Shown here in pieces: positions 1 through 7,887 of a stretch of 38,006 nucleotides of DNA. The stretch comes from Lachnospiraceae bacterium RM5 (GTDB lineage Bacteria > Bacillota > Clostridia > Lachnospirales > Lachnospiraceae). Where the stretch lies: positions 53,465-91,470 of the forward strand of contig FOFK01000008.1 in assembly GCA_900110975.1 (NCBI GenBank), given 5' to 3'. Position numbers and translations under genes: made by a program. Each line of letters begins with the position of its first letter. The stretch's first letter is position 1. The notes below the pieces were generated by a model, which was not told the DNA's origin, made no database searches, and saw only the letters and a list, made by a program, of their open reading frames with translations.

Positions 1-145
1 GAATCTACGTTACTGTAAGAAAATCTATGAGCGATAGCGAGTAACGTAGAGAAAGGAAAATGTAGAATCTACGTTACTGTAAGAAAATCCATAAGCAGAA
101 GCGAGTAACGTAGGTAGGGGAAAAACTAGAATCTACGTTACGTAG
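1..145 (+). repeat. Tandem array of 64-bp units built on a GTAACGTA / TACGTTAC inverted repeat (left locus)
   Basis: TACGTTAC lies at 6-13, 70-77 and 134-141, and GTAACGTA at 41-48 and 105-112, so both arms recur at exactly 64 bp. Two complete 37-bp palindromic units are visible (41-77 and 105-141), with arms of 8 to 10 bp (GTAACGTAGA/TCTACGTTAC in the first). The 27-bp linkers 14-40 and 78-104 are near-identical to each other. The plus strand between the arms is purine-rich. The array probably continues to the left of the window. It lies beyond the coaBC terminator and contains no gene. Unit function is unknown. Confidence 0.9.
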
Positions 146-159
146 GATATGAAAATATG

Positions 160-215
160 ATTTTTAGAAATAAAAATAGCGAGAGTTTAGTTTGTTTTAT
201 ATAAACTCTCGCTAT
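160..215 (-). terminator. Rho-independent terminator of the pan-coaBC operon
   Basis: A perfect 14-bp inverted repeat (arms 176-189 and 202-215, ATAGCGAGAGTTTA and its complement) encloses a 12-nt loop. Read on the minus strand, the hairpin is followed by a T-rich run (175 down to about 166). It lies about 70 bp past the coaBC stop codon, so it most likely ends this leftward operon. The plus-strand side has no comparable T-run. Confidence 0.85.
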
Positions 216-284
216 ATTACTTTATATACTATATAAAAAATATTATATTTTGTATAATAGAATTATTATGAATAGCAAATAACC

Positions 285-1481
285 TTATTTTATAAAATTA
301 TCATGAATATAAGTCAGGATTTCTTTAGCAACCATTTCTTTTGACATGATTGGAAGTTCTTTGGTTTCGGATTTTGTAATTAATGTAACAACGTTAGTAT
401 CTACTGAAAAACCAGCACCTTCAGTTTTTAGGTTGTTTGCAACAATCATATCAAGGTTTTTCTTTTCGAGTTTTGCTCTTGAATTATCAATAAGATTTTC
501 TGTTTCCATTGAAAAGCCGCAAAGAATTTGATTTTTCTTATTTTCACCAAGATATTTTAATATATCTTTTGTTGATTCAAGTTCGATAGTGTTTTTAGAA
601 TCTTTTTTCTTGATTTTTTCATCTGAAAAATGTTTTGGTGTAAAATCAGCAACTGCGGCGGATTTTATAACAACATTCTGTGTGTCATAATTATCCTTGA
701 TGGCTTCGAACATATCAGCAGCACTTGTGATTTCGACGATTTTATTCATAAATAAAGGCTTTTTAATATTTGTTGGACCAGTAATGAGTGTAACATTTGC
801 GCCCATTGCTGCGGCTACTTTAGAGATAGCATAGCCCATTTTTCCTGTTGAATGATTTGAAATAAAACGTACAGGATCTAATGATTCTACGGTAGGACCT
901 GCAGAAATCATAATATTTTTACCGGATAAAATTTTTTCAAATGCAATTTCGTTGTAAATATAATCAAAAAGGATATCGCATTCAGGCATCTTGCCTTTTC
1001 CAACGTCTTTGCAGGCAAGTAAACCTGTAGCAGGTTCGATTACCTTGATTCCGTGTTTTTTAAGTTTTTCTATATTTTCCTGAACAATAGAATTTTCATA
1101 CATATTTGTGTTCATGGCAGGAGAAATATAAACAGGGCATTTGCAGGCAAGGAATGTGGTAGTGAGCATATCATCTGCGATGCCACCGGCCATTTTTCCA
1201 ATAACATTTGCTGAACATGGTGCGATAAGCATAATGTCAGCTTTTTTTGCGAGAGAAACATGTTCTACGCTGAATTCAAAGTTCCTGTCAAAAGTATCTA
1301 CAAGGCATTTATTGCCTGTTAGTGTTTCGAATGTAATTGGATTTATGAAGTTTGTGGCATTTTTTGTCATAATAACATGAATGTCTGCATGCTGTTTTGA
1401 AAGCATGCTTGCAAGATTTGCGATTTTATAAGCCGCAATACTGCCTGTTATTCCGAGAATAATAGTTTTATTCTTAAACAT
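285..1481 (-). CDS. coaBC: Bifunctional phosphopantothenoylcysteine decarboxylase / phosphopantothenate-cysteine ligase
   Basis: The protein makes 4'-phosphopantetheine for coenzyme A in two steps: CoaB condenses 4'-phosphopantothenate with cysteine, and the FMN-dependent CoaC half decarboxylates the product. The 398-residue length is normal for the fusion. The N-terminal flavoprotein half shows GITGSIAAYK (residues 10-19), active-site His74 in VEHVSLA, the PAMNTNM motif (121-127) and the catalytic Cys157 in GLLACKDVGKGKM. The C-terminal half starts near residue 188 with SAGPTVESLDPVRFISNHST and carries the lysine-rich KIKKKDS stretch. An upstream in-frame ATG would add 14 residues, but GGAGGAAAAT lies directly before the chosen ATG at 1481. 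It is the last gene of the leftward pantothenate operon, 86 bp after panD. Confidence 0.95.
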   Translation of the reverse strand: MFKNKTIILGITGSIAAYKIANLASMLSKQHADIHVIMTKNATNFINPITFETLTGNKCLVDTFDRNFEFSVEHVSLAKKADIMLIAPCSANVIGKMAGGIADDMLTTTFLACKCPVYISPAMNTNMYENSIVQENIEKLKKHGIKVIEPATGLLACKDVGKGKMPECDILFDYIYNEIAFEKILSGKNIMISAGPTVESLDPVRFISNHSTGKMGYAISKVAAAMGANVTLITGPTNIKKPLFMNKIVEITSAADMFEAIKDNYDTQNVVIKSAAVADFTPKHFSDEKIKKKDSKNTIELESTKDILKYLGENKKNQILCGFSMETENLIDNSRAKLEKKNLDMIVANNLKTEGAGFSVDTNVVTLITKSETKELPIMSKEMVAKEILTYIHDNFIK

Positions 1482-1567
1482 ATTTTCCTCCATATATGTC
1501 ATTGTTTTTTTGAAATTAAGCAAAAATTTTTTTGGTATATGTTTTGATTAATATTTTTTTATCAAAT

Positions 1568-1957
1568 TTATGCCGGTGAGAGCTGGCCCTGTTTCTCGTA
1601 GTTTGAAATACTTATGATTTCATTATCTTTATCAACAAAAACAACCTTTGGTTTGTGGTAAGGTACTTCTTCTTCGTCGATAGAACAATAAGCCATAATA
1701 ATTACGTGATCACCAACATGAACCTGTCTTGCAGCGGCACCGTTTAAACAAATAACACCACTGTATCTTTCACCACATATAGTATATGTTTCAAATCTGC
1801 AACCGTTTTCAATGTCAACGATCTGAACCTTTTCGTACTCATGTATTCCTGAAGCTTCAAGTAAAGCTTCATCTATTGTAATGCTTCCAACGTAGTCAAG
1901 TTCTGCCTGGGTAACTACGCAACGATGAATTTTTCCTTTTAATATTTCAATATTCAT
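1568..1957 (-). CDS. panD: Aspartate 1-decarboxylase precursor
   Basis: PanD converts L-aspartate to beta-alanine, the amine half of pantothenate. It is a pyruvoyl enzyme made by self-cleavage, and the cleavage pair Gly24-Ser25 is visible in [10 protein letters not shown]. At 129 residues it has the normal length, with the conserved N-terminus ([13 protein letters not shown]), the [18 protein letters not shown] core and the later GDHVIIMAY strand. The reading frame stays open 38 codons upstream, but AAAGGAGAT sits just before the ATG at 1957 and family alignment begins there. It lies between panC (168 bp upstream, with a folded spacer) and coaBC in the leftward operon. Confidence 0.95.
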   Translation of the reverse strand: MNIEILKGKIHRCVVTQAELDYVGSITIDEALLEASGIHEYEKVQIVDIENGCRFETYTICGERYSGVICLNGAAARQVHVGDHVIIMAYCSIDEEEVPYHKPKVVFVDKDNEIISISNYEKQGQLSPA

Positions 1958-2004
1958 AATAAATCTCCTTTCAAAATACTCGCATTTGCGCATCTTGCAA
2001 CAAC

Positions 2005-2125
2005 GCAATTGCACGCTCAAAATACTTCGTATTTTTCGCTTAGATGCTTCGCATCTTATAGAATATAACAAAATTCCAAAAGAAAATAAATTTTCTTTTG
2101 TCCTTTTGCTATATTCTGCAATTGC
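2005..2125 (-). other. Multi-hairpin structured spacer between panC and panD
   Basis: The spacer contains three consecutive hairpins: 2019-2025/2029-2035, 2042-2047/2051-2056 (both with a 3-nt loop, GAA in the transcribed strand), and 2060-2067/2110-2117 enclosing a perfect 11-bp inner stem 2077-2087/2090-2100. The self-complementary octamer GCAATTGC occurs at 2005-2012 and 2118-2125 and could close the whole element into a junction. No T-run follows in the minus direction, so this is not an ordinary terminator. It may be an RNA processing or stability element, or a small palindromic insertion. The role is inference. Confidence 0.55.
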
Positions 2126-2968
2126 TTATAGTATAACATTATCAATTAGTCTTGTTTTGCCGATGTATACGGCCATTGCACATAAAATTTTTTGATCTAT
2201 AGTTTCTATCGGTTCAAGTGTTGGCCATGAAACTATTTCTATATAATCAATCTTAGCAAGAGGTTCAGTATTTATCAACGATTTAATTAAATCAATTACT
2301 TTTTTTGCATCTTTTTCTCCATTTTCAATAAGAGCTTTGCCTTCTTTTAAGCTCTTTGAGAGGATAAGAGCTGCTTTTCTTTCCTCATCTGAAAGGTATG
2401 TATTTCTTGAACTTTTTGCAAGCCCGTCCTCTTCTCTGATGATAGGACATCCAACTATTTCAAGGTTAAAGTTTAGGTCCTCAACCATATGTGTTACTAC
2501 AGCAAGCTGCTGTGCATCCTTTTGTCCGAAATATGCTTTATCAGGAGAAGTGATGTTAAATAATTTTGCTAAAACAGTACAGACTCCGCGGAAATGTGTT
2601 GGTCTTGTTTTACCACAAAGTCCTTTTGTTAATGTGTTCATATCAACGAAAGAAGAAAAATTATCGTTATACATTTCTTCTGGTTCAGGGTTAAAGATAA
2701 TGTCTGCACCTGCATTTTCACAGAGAATAGAATCTTTTTCCAAATCCCTTGGGTAAGTCGCAAGGTCTTCTGTTGGACCAAACTGGATTGGATTAACAAA
2801 GTCACTTACAATAACCTTGTCGTTTTCAGAAACAGCCTTGTCTATAAGGCTTTTATGTCCTTCATGAAGGTAGCCCATTGTAGGGACAAGTCCGATAGAA
2901 TAACCTTCTTTTTTCCATTCTTTAATAATTTCTTTTAATTCCGGGATTTTTTTAACAACTTTAATCAT
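2126..2968 (-). CDS. panC: Pantothenate synthetase (pantoate-beta-alanine ligase)
   Basis: PanC joins pantoate and beta-alanine, with ATP, to give pantothenate through a pantoyl-adenylate. The 280-residue protein has the class-I nucleotidyltransferase signature PTMGYLHEGH (His35 and His38) and the KMSKS-like segment GLAKSSRNTYLS. It also has the family blocks NPIQFGPTEDLATYPRD and YFGQKDAQQ. AGAAAGGAATTT precedes the ATG at 2968. It is 24 bp downstream of panB and is followed by a structured 157-bp spacer before panD. All four pantothenate enzymes plus CoaBC appear to be co-transcribed. Confidence 0.95.
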   Translation of the reverse strand: MIKVVKKIPELKEIIKEWKKEGYSIGLVPTMGYLHEGHKSLIDKAVSENDKVIVSDFVNPIQFGPTEDLATYPRDLEKDSILCENAGADIIFNPEPEEMYNDNFSSFVDMNTLTKGLCGKTRPTHFRGVCTVLAKLFNITSPDKAYFGQKDAQQLAVVTHMVEDLNFNLEIVGCPIIREEDGLAKSSRNTYLSDEERKAALILSKSLKEGKALIENGEKDAKKVIDLIKSLINTEPLAKIDYIEIVSWPTLEPIETIDQKILCAMAVYIGKTRLIDNVIL

Positions 2969-2992
2969 GATAAATTCCTTTCTAAAAATATA

Positions 2993-3832
2993 TTATTTAT
3001 ATGCATCAATGATCTTTTCCATAACTTCATCATCGATTTTGTATGTATGTTCTACGGCAGGATAAGATGCATTTTTTACTGAATTAATATAGCCTTCAAA
3101 ACCGCTTTTCATAACTTCGCCTACATTTGCAAACTGCTTTACAAATTTTGGACAGTAATCAGAAAACATTGAGAGCATGTCTGCATAAACTAAAACCTGT
3201 CCGTCGCATCCGTTTCCGGCACCAATTCCAATTGTTGTGATATCAAGTTTTGAAGTGATAAAGCTTGCGAGTTTTTCAGGAACACATTCAAGAACGAGGG
3301 CGAATACGCCTGCTTCCTGTAATGTATAAGCATCTTCAATAAGTTTTTTTGCAGCATCTAAAGATTTTCCCTGAACTTTATATCCGCCAAATGCGTTTAT
3401 TGACTGAGGAGTTAAACCAAGGTGACCACAAACAGGTATTGAAGCGTCAACGATATTTTTAACAGCATCTTTAATGATGATGCCACCTTCAAGTTTGACT
3501 GCATTTGCACGGCCTTCCTTCATTAATCTTCCTGCATTTACGACGGCATCATAAGGTGATGTCTGGTATGACATAAATGGCATGTCACATACTACAAGAG
3601 TGTTTTTAGCACCACGGCTTACGGCCTTGCAGTGATGAATCATATCTTCCATTGTTACAGAAACTGTATCTTCGTAGCCAAGCATTACATTTCCAAGAGA
3701 ATCCCCTACAAGGATTGAATCAACGCCTGCTTCTTCTTCAAGTTTTGCTGTTGAATAATCATACGCTGTAAGCATTGTAACTTTTTCGCCATTTTTCTTA
3801 GCTTCTTTAAATGTGTTAATTGTCTTTTTCAT
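2993..3832 (-). CDS. panB: 3-methyl-2-oxobutanoate hydroxymethyltransferase
   Basis: PanB transfers a hydroxymethyl group from 5,10-methylenetetrahydrofolate to alpha-ketoisovalerate and gives ketopantoate, the first committed step of pantothenate synthesis. The 279-residue TIM-barrel protein has the Mg-binding aspartates in LVGDSLGNV (Asp44) and CDMPFMSYQ (Asp83) and an acidic residue in KLEGG (Glu115). GHLGLTPQS and [13 protein letters not shown] are further family blocks. The start at 3832 is preceded by GTGAGGGAAATTT. Only 16 bp separate it from the upstream reductase-like gene, which supports joint expression. Confidence 0.95.
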   Translation of the reverse strand: MKKTINTFKEAKKNGEKVTMLTAYDYSTAKLEEEAGVDSILVGDSLGNVMLGYEDTVSVTMEDMIHHCKAVSRGAKNTLVVCDMPFMSYQTSPYDAVVNAGRLMKEGRANAVKLEGGIIIKDAVKNIVDASIPVCGHLGLTPQSINAFGGYKVQGKSLDAAKKLIEDAYTLQEAGVFALVLECVPEKLASFITSKLDITTIGIGAGNGCDGQVLVYADMLSMFSDYCPKFVKQFANVGEVMKSGFEGYINSVKNASYPAVEHTYKIDDEVMEKIIDAYK

Positions 3833-3848
3833 AAATTTCCCTCACTTC

Positions 3849-4748
3849 CTAATTAATTAAACTTTCTAATTCATTATAATCATATTCCGGATGTTTGTTT
3901 TTTGCTATATTTATAAGGTTTTCGGTTAATGCCTTGTATATTTCTTTGTTATTTTCATTTTCTTTTGTATCAAGGATAGATAAATGTTTTTTTATGGTAT
4001 TTATGTCATTTCTCTCAACCGGGCCTGTTAGTGAATCTTTTGTGCCTTTATTTATAATAGAATCAAGATTGTTTTTTGTAAGTGTTGCAAGTATATCTAG
4101 TGATTCTTTCTCTTGAAATCCGCATTCATTTAATAAATTTACGGAAGAATTAATCAGTGCTACATAAAGGTTGCTGGCAAAAACCATTGAGAGGTGGTAT
4201 TTTGTTTTATCCTCAGATTTTATTAAATGAATTTTATGGCCGAGTGGAATAAAAATATCCGATAAAATTTTTATGGCATTTTCGTTTCCTTCGCACACAA
4301 AATGAACATTATTAAATTTTTTATATGTGGTAAATTTATCAGAAAAAGCAAAAGCCGGATGAATAGAACATGTATAAATGCTTTTGTCTTTAATATTCGA
4401 AAAGATATCAGATGATAACGAACCGCTTAGATGACATATAACTTTGTTTGTTAAATTCATTTCTTTAATACAATCCCATACATTTTTTATCTCATCATCG
4501 TTTGTTGTGATAAAAAGGGTATCGCTTAAATTCACAAGGGTTTCTAAATTATCAAAGTATTTTGATTTTGTAAAATCTGCAGATTCTGTGGAACTTTTAA
4601 TGCTCCTTGAATAATAGCCTGCGATTTTTATCTCCGGCAGATTATTAGAAAGTTTGTTTTCATTTTTTTCGTTTGAAACATAATTTTCATATAAGTGTCT
4701 GCCGATGGTTGTGCCAACTTTGCCGGCACCAATAAAACCTATATTCAA
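3849..4748 (-). CDS. Rossmann/DUF2520 oxidoreductase, probable PanG-type ketopantoate reductase
   Basis: A 299-residue dehydrogenase-like protein with an N-terminal dinucleotide-binding fingerprint (GFIGAGKVGTTIGRHL, residues 4-19), a central strand-rich region (TLFITTNDDEI) and a helical C-terminal DUF2520-like domain with the HPAFAFSD segment. It is the first gene of the pantothenate operon, 16 bp ahead of panB. The operon has no recognisable panE, and ketopantoate reductase is the step that would be missing. PanG, described in Francisella, is an alternative ketopantoate reductase with relatives in Firmicutes; position and fold make this protein a good candidate. The start is TTG at 4748, with AAAGGAG 11 nt upstream. 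Family assignment is firm, the reaction is inference. Confidence 0.75.
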   Translation of the reverse strand: MNIGFIGAGKVGTTIGRHLYENYVSNEKNENKLSNNLPEIKIAGYYSRSIKSSTESADFTKSKYFDNLETLVNLSDTLFITTNDDEIKNVWDCIKEMNLTNKVICHLSGSLSSDIFSNIKDKSIYTCSIHPAFAFSDKFTTYKKFNNVHFVCEGNENAIKILSDIFIPLGHKIHLIKSEDKTKYHLSMVFASNLYVALINSSVNLLNECGFQEKESLDILATLTKNNLDSIINKGTKDSLTGPVERNDINTIKKHLSILDTKENENNKEIYKALTENLINIAKNKHPEYDYNELESLIN

Positions 4749-4804
4749 TTATTATCACACTCCTTTACTTTAACATAAAGGCTCATGATATCATCTGATG
4801 CAGT

Positions 4805-4818
4805 TTCAAATATTTGAA
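4805..4818. promoter_or_regulatory. Perfect 14-bp palindrome in the pan operon leader (possible operator)
   Basis: TTCAAATATTTGAA is a perfect palindrome lying about 10-20 bp downstream of the expected transcription start of the pan promoter at 4833-4861. A repressor site in this position would block elongation or promoter escape. No cognate regulator is encoded next to it, and AT-rich palindromes of this size can arise by chance. Confidence 0.35.
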
Positions 4819-4832
4819 TACCACTCGCCTTG

Positions 4833-4861
4833 ATATTAGCATGAAGAATTGAAAGACACAA
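4833..4861 (-). promoter_or_regulatory. Candidate sigma-A promoter of the pan-coaBC operon
   Basis: On the minus strand, TTGTGT (4861-4856) and TAATAT (4838-4833) are separated by 17 bp. They lie about 85 bp upstream of the TTG start of the first operon gene. No other good pair was seen nearer the gene. Confidence 0.5.
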
Positions 4862-4946
4862 GTATAAAATTAAATACATAATGTGATGGAATATGTAGGT
4901 TTTGTGATAGGAAATTGAAAAGTAAATAAGTATATGGTGAAGTATA

Positions 4947-4975
4947 TTGTATTGGTAAAATCCTTTAAATATAAT
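4947..4975 (+). promoter_or_regulatory. Candidate promoter of the alpha-amylase gene
   Basis: TTGTAT (4947-4952) and a consensus TATAAT (4970-4975) are spaced 17 bp. A second TATAAT (5015-5020) lies closer to the gene but lacks a good -35 box. No clear catabolite-responsive (CcpA) site was recognised in this gap. Confidence 0.5.
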
Positions 4976-5046
4976 AAAGACAGAGATATTGATTGCGTGA
5001 AGATTGAAGAAAAATATAATAAAAAATTTTATGGAGGTGTATTTTA

Positions 5047-7635
5047 ATGAGTAAAACACTTAGAAAGAGAATAAGTATTATACTCGCCTGCGTAATGGTT
5101 CTATCGCTTATACAGATTAGCCCTAAGCAGGTTCTGGCATCAACTGTTTCAGCATCGGATGTAGCAGCAGAAGACACATATGGACTTCAAAGTAACATTC
5201 AGGATGGTGTAATTCTTCATTGTTGGGATTGGAGTTTTGCAAATATTGAAGCAAATATGGCAAATATTGCAGCGGCAGGATACTCGGCAATTCAGACTTC
5301 GCCTATACAGCAGGCAAAAGAGTCAACTGTAGGTCTTACAAATTCGGTATGGTGGCTATTATATCAGCCGGTATCATTTAGTATTGATAATACCGGTAAT
5401 TCGGCACTTGGAACAAAAGCTGAGTTTGAATCTATGGTAGAAACAGCTCATTCTTATGGGGTAAAAGTTATTGTTGATATTGTAGCAAATCATACAGCGA
5501 ATTCTACAGGATATGATATTGCTTCAAATGTTGATTCTGATATTAAGGATAATGCAAGTTCTACATATCATTCAGAGGGATTTACAGAAATTAGTGATTA
5601 TACAAACCGTTACAGAGTTACACACTATTCAATGGGTGGACTTCCGGACCTTAACACAGAAAATTCAATTGTTCAGTCAAAGGTTCTTGGACTTTTAGAG
5701 GAATGTATTGATTCGGGAGTTGATGGTTTCAGATTTGATGCAGCAAAGCATATTTCTGTACCGGCTGAAGGAAGTGATTATACTTTTTGGACAAATACAT
5801 TAGAAGTAGCAAAAGAATATGCAAGTACAAATTATGGAAAAGAAATTTATGCATATGGTGAAATTTTAGATTCAGCACTTATTGATATTTCCGGATATAC
5901 AGATTATATGAGCGTTACAGATAATGGAACAAGTTCATGTATAATGTATGGTGTATATGAAGGAAATGCAGCAAATGCAGCAACTTCATATTATCAAAAA
6001 GGTGAATCTGCAGATAAAGCAGTATTATGGCCTGAATCACATGATACATATTCAAATGACAGTGCTGTAACAACAGCTATAGACCAGCAGGTTATGGATA
6101 AAACATGGGCACTTGAAGCATCAAGAGCAGATGCAACAGCTCTTTATTATGTAAGAACACCTTACCGTGACGGCACATTTGGAAGTGTACATACATATAG
6201 CTGGGAAGACACAGAAGTAGTAGAAGCAAATAAATTCCATAATTACTTTGTTGGAACAACAGAATATTTAGGATACAACGGAAATATTGCATATAACGTA
6301 AGAGATGGTAAAGGAATTGTTCTTGTAAATTGTGGCGGAACAAATGCAAGCGTTTCGTTCTCTATTTCTGCTACAGGTATGGCAGATGGAACATATACAG
6401 ATCAGATTACAGGAAATACATTTACTGTTTCATCAGGTTATATTTCAGGAAACATAGGAAGTACAGGTGTTGCAGTTGTTTACAATCCTGAAGAAAAAGA
6501 TACACCAACACCAACAATTTCAACAGAAGGTGGAACATTCAGTTCAGATACATTAACACTTACACTTGGATTTTCAAATGCAACTTCAGGAACATATAAA
6601 ATTGGTGATGGAAACACATACACATATACATCATCAACAGATATCACAATTGGAAGTGATATGGAATCAGGTGACAGTGTTGTTGTTTATCTTACCGCAA
6701 CTGATGGCAGTACAACTACTACAAAGTCTTATACATTTACGAAGAAAACTTTAGAAAAACTTCCGGCGGTTGAGGACGGATATAAAAGAATATTCTTTAA
6801 AAATACATCCGGATGGTCGGGCGTGACTGCATATAGCTGGATTTCAGGAACAACAACAAGTGTTGCTAACTGGCCTGGAACTGCAATGACTTTATATGAT
6901 TCTGAAAATGGAATTTATTATATTGATATAAATGTTGATAGTGGATTTAATTCGATTATTTTTAGTAATAGTGGATCATCTCAGACAGATGATTTAACAA
7001 TACCAGCTGATGATACAAATCTTTATACTTATTCTTCAGGACAGTGGAGCACATATACATATAATGTGGAATCGGAAGAGGAAGAAAGTCTGGATGTTCC
7101 TTTTGTATATGGTGTTTCAAAGAGTGATAAATCGGCAACCATAAGCTGGGAAGCAGTTGATGGAGCAACATCTTATCAGCTTTATAAATATTTTGCAAGT
7201 TCAGGAACTATCCAGAAATCAAAAGTTGTAACAGATACAACTGCAACGTTTTATAATCTTACAGCTGGAAAAACTTATAGATATATAGTTCAGCCAATTT
7301 CAGATACTGCAGAATGTGATAATGTTTCAAAAGAATATGCGATAGATGTAAAGGTTGGCGCGCCAACTACATCTTCACCACTTGTATCGGCATCGTTTGA
7401 AGATACATATGTGCAACTTTCGTGGGATGCAGTAGATAATGCAGATACATATTATATTTATAAATATTATCAGAGTTCTAAAAAACTTGTGGCATCAAAA
7501 ACAACAAAAAATACAAGTGTAAAATTTTATTCCATTGAATCAGGAAAGAATTACAGATATCTTGTGAGTACAAAAGAACTTGTGACTCTTACAAATTATG
7601 ACGGAACAAATGTGATTTCAATAAGGATACCGTAA
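5047..7635 (+). CDS. Secreted multidomain alpha-amylase (GH13) with starch-binding and FN3-like domains
   Basis: This endo-acting enzyme hydrolyses alpha-1,4 links in starch outside the cell. A signal peptide of about 32 residues (KRISIILACVMVLSLIQI, then VLASTVSA) leads into a GH13 barrel. The four conserved regions give DIVANH (Asp144-His149), the nucleophile Asp231 in DGFRFDAAKH, the acid/base Glu272 in YGEIL, and the stabiliser Asp333 in ESHD. A beta-sandwich C-domain ends near residue 480, followed by a short repeat-like beta region, a CBM26-like starch-binding module (about 580-675, with aromatic residues in GWSG and YSW), and two FN3-like repeats (about 683-775 and 777-862). There is no LPxTG anchor or SLH domain, so the protein is released or held by binding starch. 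GGAGGTG precedes the ATG. It is monocistronic, with its own terminator. Confidence 0.93.
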   Translation: MSKTLRKRISIILACVMVLSLIQISPKQVLASTVSASDVAAEDTYGLQSNIQDGVILHCWDWSFANIEANMANIAAAGYSAIQTSPIQQAKESTVGLTNSVWWLLYQPVSFSIDNTGNSALGTKAEFESMVETAHSYGVKVIVDIVANHTANSTGYDIASNVDSDIKDNASSTYHSEGFTEISDYTNRYRVTHYSMGGLPDLNTENSIVQSKVLGLLEECIDSGVDGFRFDAAKHISVPAEGSDYTFWTNTLEVAKEYASTNYGKEIYAYGEILDSALIDISGYTDYMSVTDNGTSSCIMYGVYEGNAANAATSYYQKGESADKAVLWPESHDTYSNDSAVTTAIDQQVMDKTWALEASRADATALYYVRTPYRDGTFGSVHTYSWEDTEVVEANKFHNYFVGTTEYLGYNGNIAYNVRDGKGIVLVNCGGTNASVSFSISATGMADGTYTDQITGNTFTVSSGYISGNIGSTGVAVVYNPEEKDTPTPTISTEGGTFSSDTLTLTLGFSNATSGTYKIGDGNTYTYTSSTDITIGSDMESGDSVVVYLTATDGSTTTTKSYTFTKKTLEKLPAVEDGYKRIFFKNTSGWSGVTAYSWISGTTTSVANWPGTAMTLYDSENGIYYIDINVDSGFNSIIFSNSGSSQTDDLTIPADDTNLYTYSSGQWSTYTYNVESEEEESLDVPFVYGVSKSDKSATISWEAVDGATSYQLYKYFASSGTIQKSKVVTDTTATFYNLTAGKTYRYIVQPISDTAECDNVSKEYAIDVKVGAPTTSSPLVSASFEDTYVQLSWDAVDNADTYYIYKYYQSSKKLVASKTTKNTSVKFYSIESGKNYRYLVSTKELVTLTNYDGTNVISIRIP

Positions 7636-7720
7636 AGAAATAATAAATAAAAGTTTGAAAAAATCTATTTAATCTATTAAAGATTTCATAGAAAATTATA
7701 GGAAACATGTAGTTTTTGAA

Positions 7721-7777
7721 AATCCCCCTATGTATTAAGAAATGATGTAAAAATAAAATACATAGGGGGATTTTTTT
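7721..7777 (+). terminator. Rho-independent terminator after the amylase gene
   Basis: A perfect 16-bp inverted repeat (7721-7736 and 7757-7772, AATCCCCCTATGTATT and its complement) is followed by seven Ts. Its five-G/C core makes it a strong stop that separates the amylase from the cardiolipin synthase unit. Confidence 0.92.
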
Positions 7778-7809
7778 ATATTTTTACTGGTTTTTACTGC
7801 TTTTGTCAA

Positions 7810-7839
7810 TTGATAAAACACCACTAAGTATGGTAAAAT
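7810..7839 (+). promoter_or_regulatory. Candidate promoter of the cls/HD-GYP unit
   Basis: TTGATA (7810-7815) and TAAAAT (7834-7839) are spaced 18 bp and lie about 50 bp before the cls start codon, directly after the amylase terminator. Confidence 0.5.
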
Positions 7840-7887
7840 AGAAGAAAATCAGATACGTGAAAAAGAAAGAAAAATATATAGCAAAAT

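Noticed and set aside
1-145. CRISPR array (also considered at 37841-38005)
   Set aside because: The 37-bp repeat / 27-bp linker sizes look CRISPR-like, but repeats are diverged inside, linkers are similar to each other rather than unique, and no cas gene is present.
1958-2071. N-terminal extension of PanD
   Set aside because: The open frame runs 38 codons upstream, but it crosses the hairpin spacer, and the ribosome site and family N-terminus both start at 1957.
4745-5059. Minus-strand reading frame of 104 codons before the amylase gene
   Set aside because: It overlaps the promoter region and the amylase start, has no ribosome site, and its composition is that of AT-rich spacer DNA.
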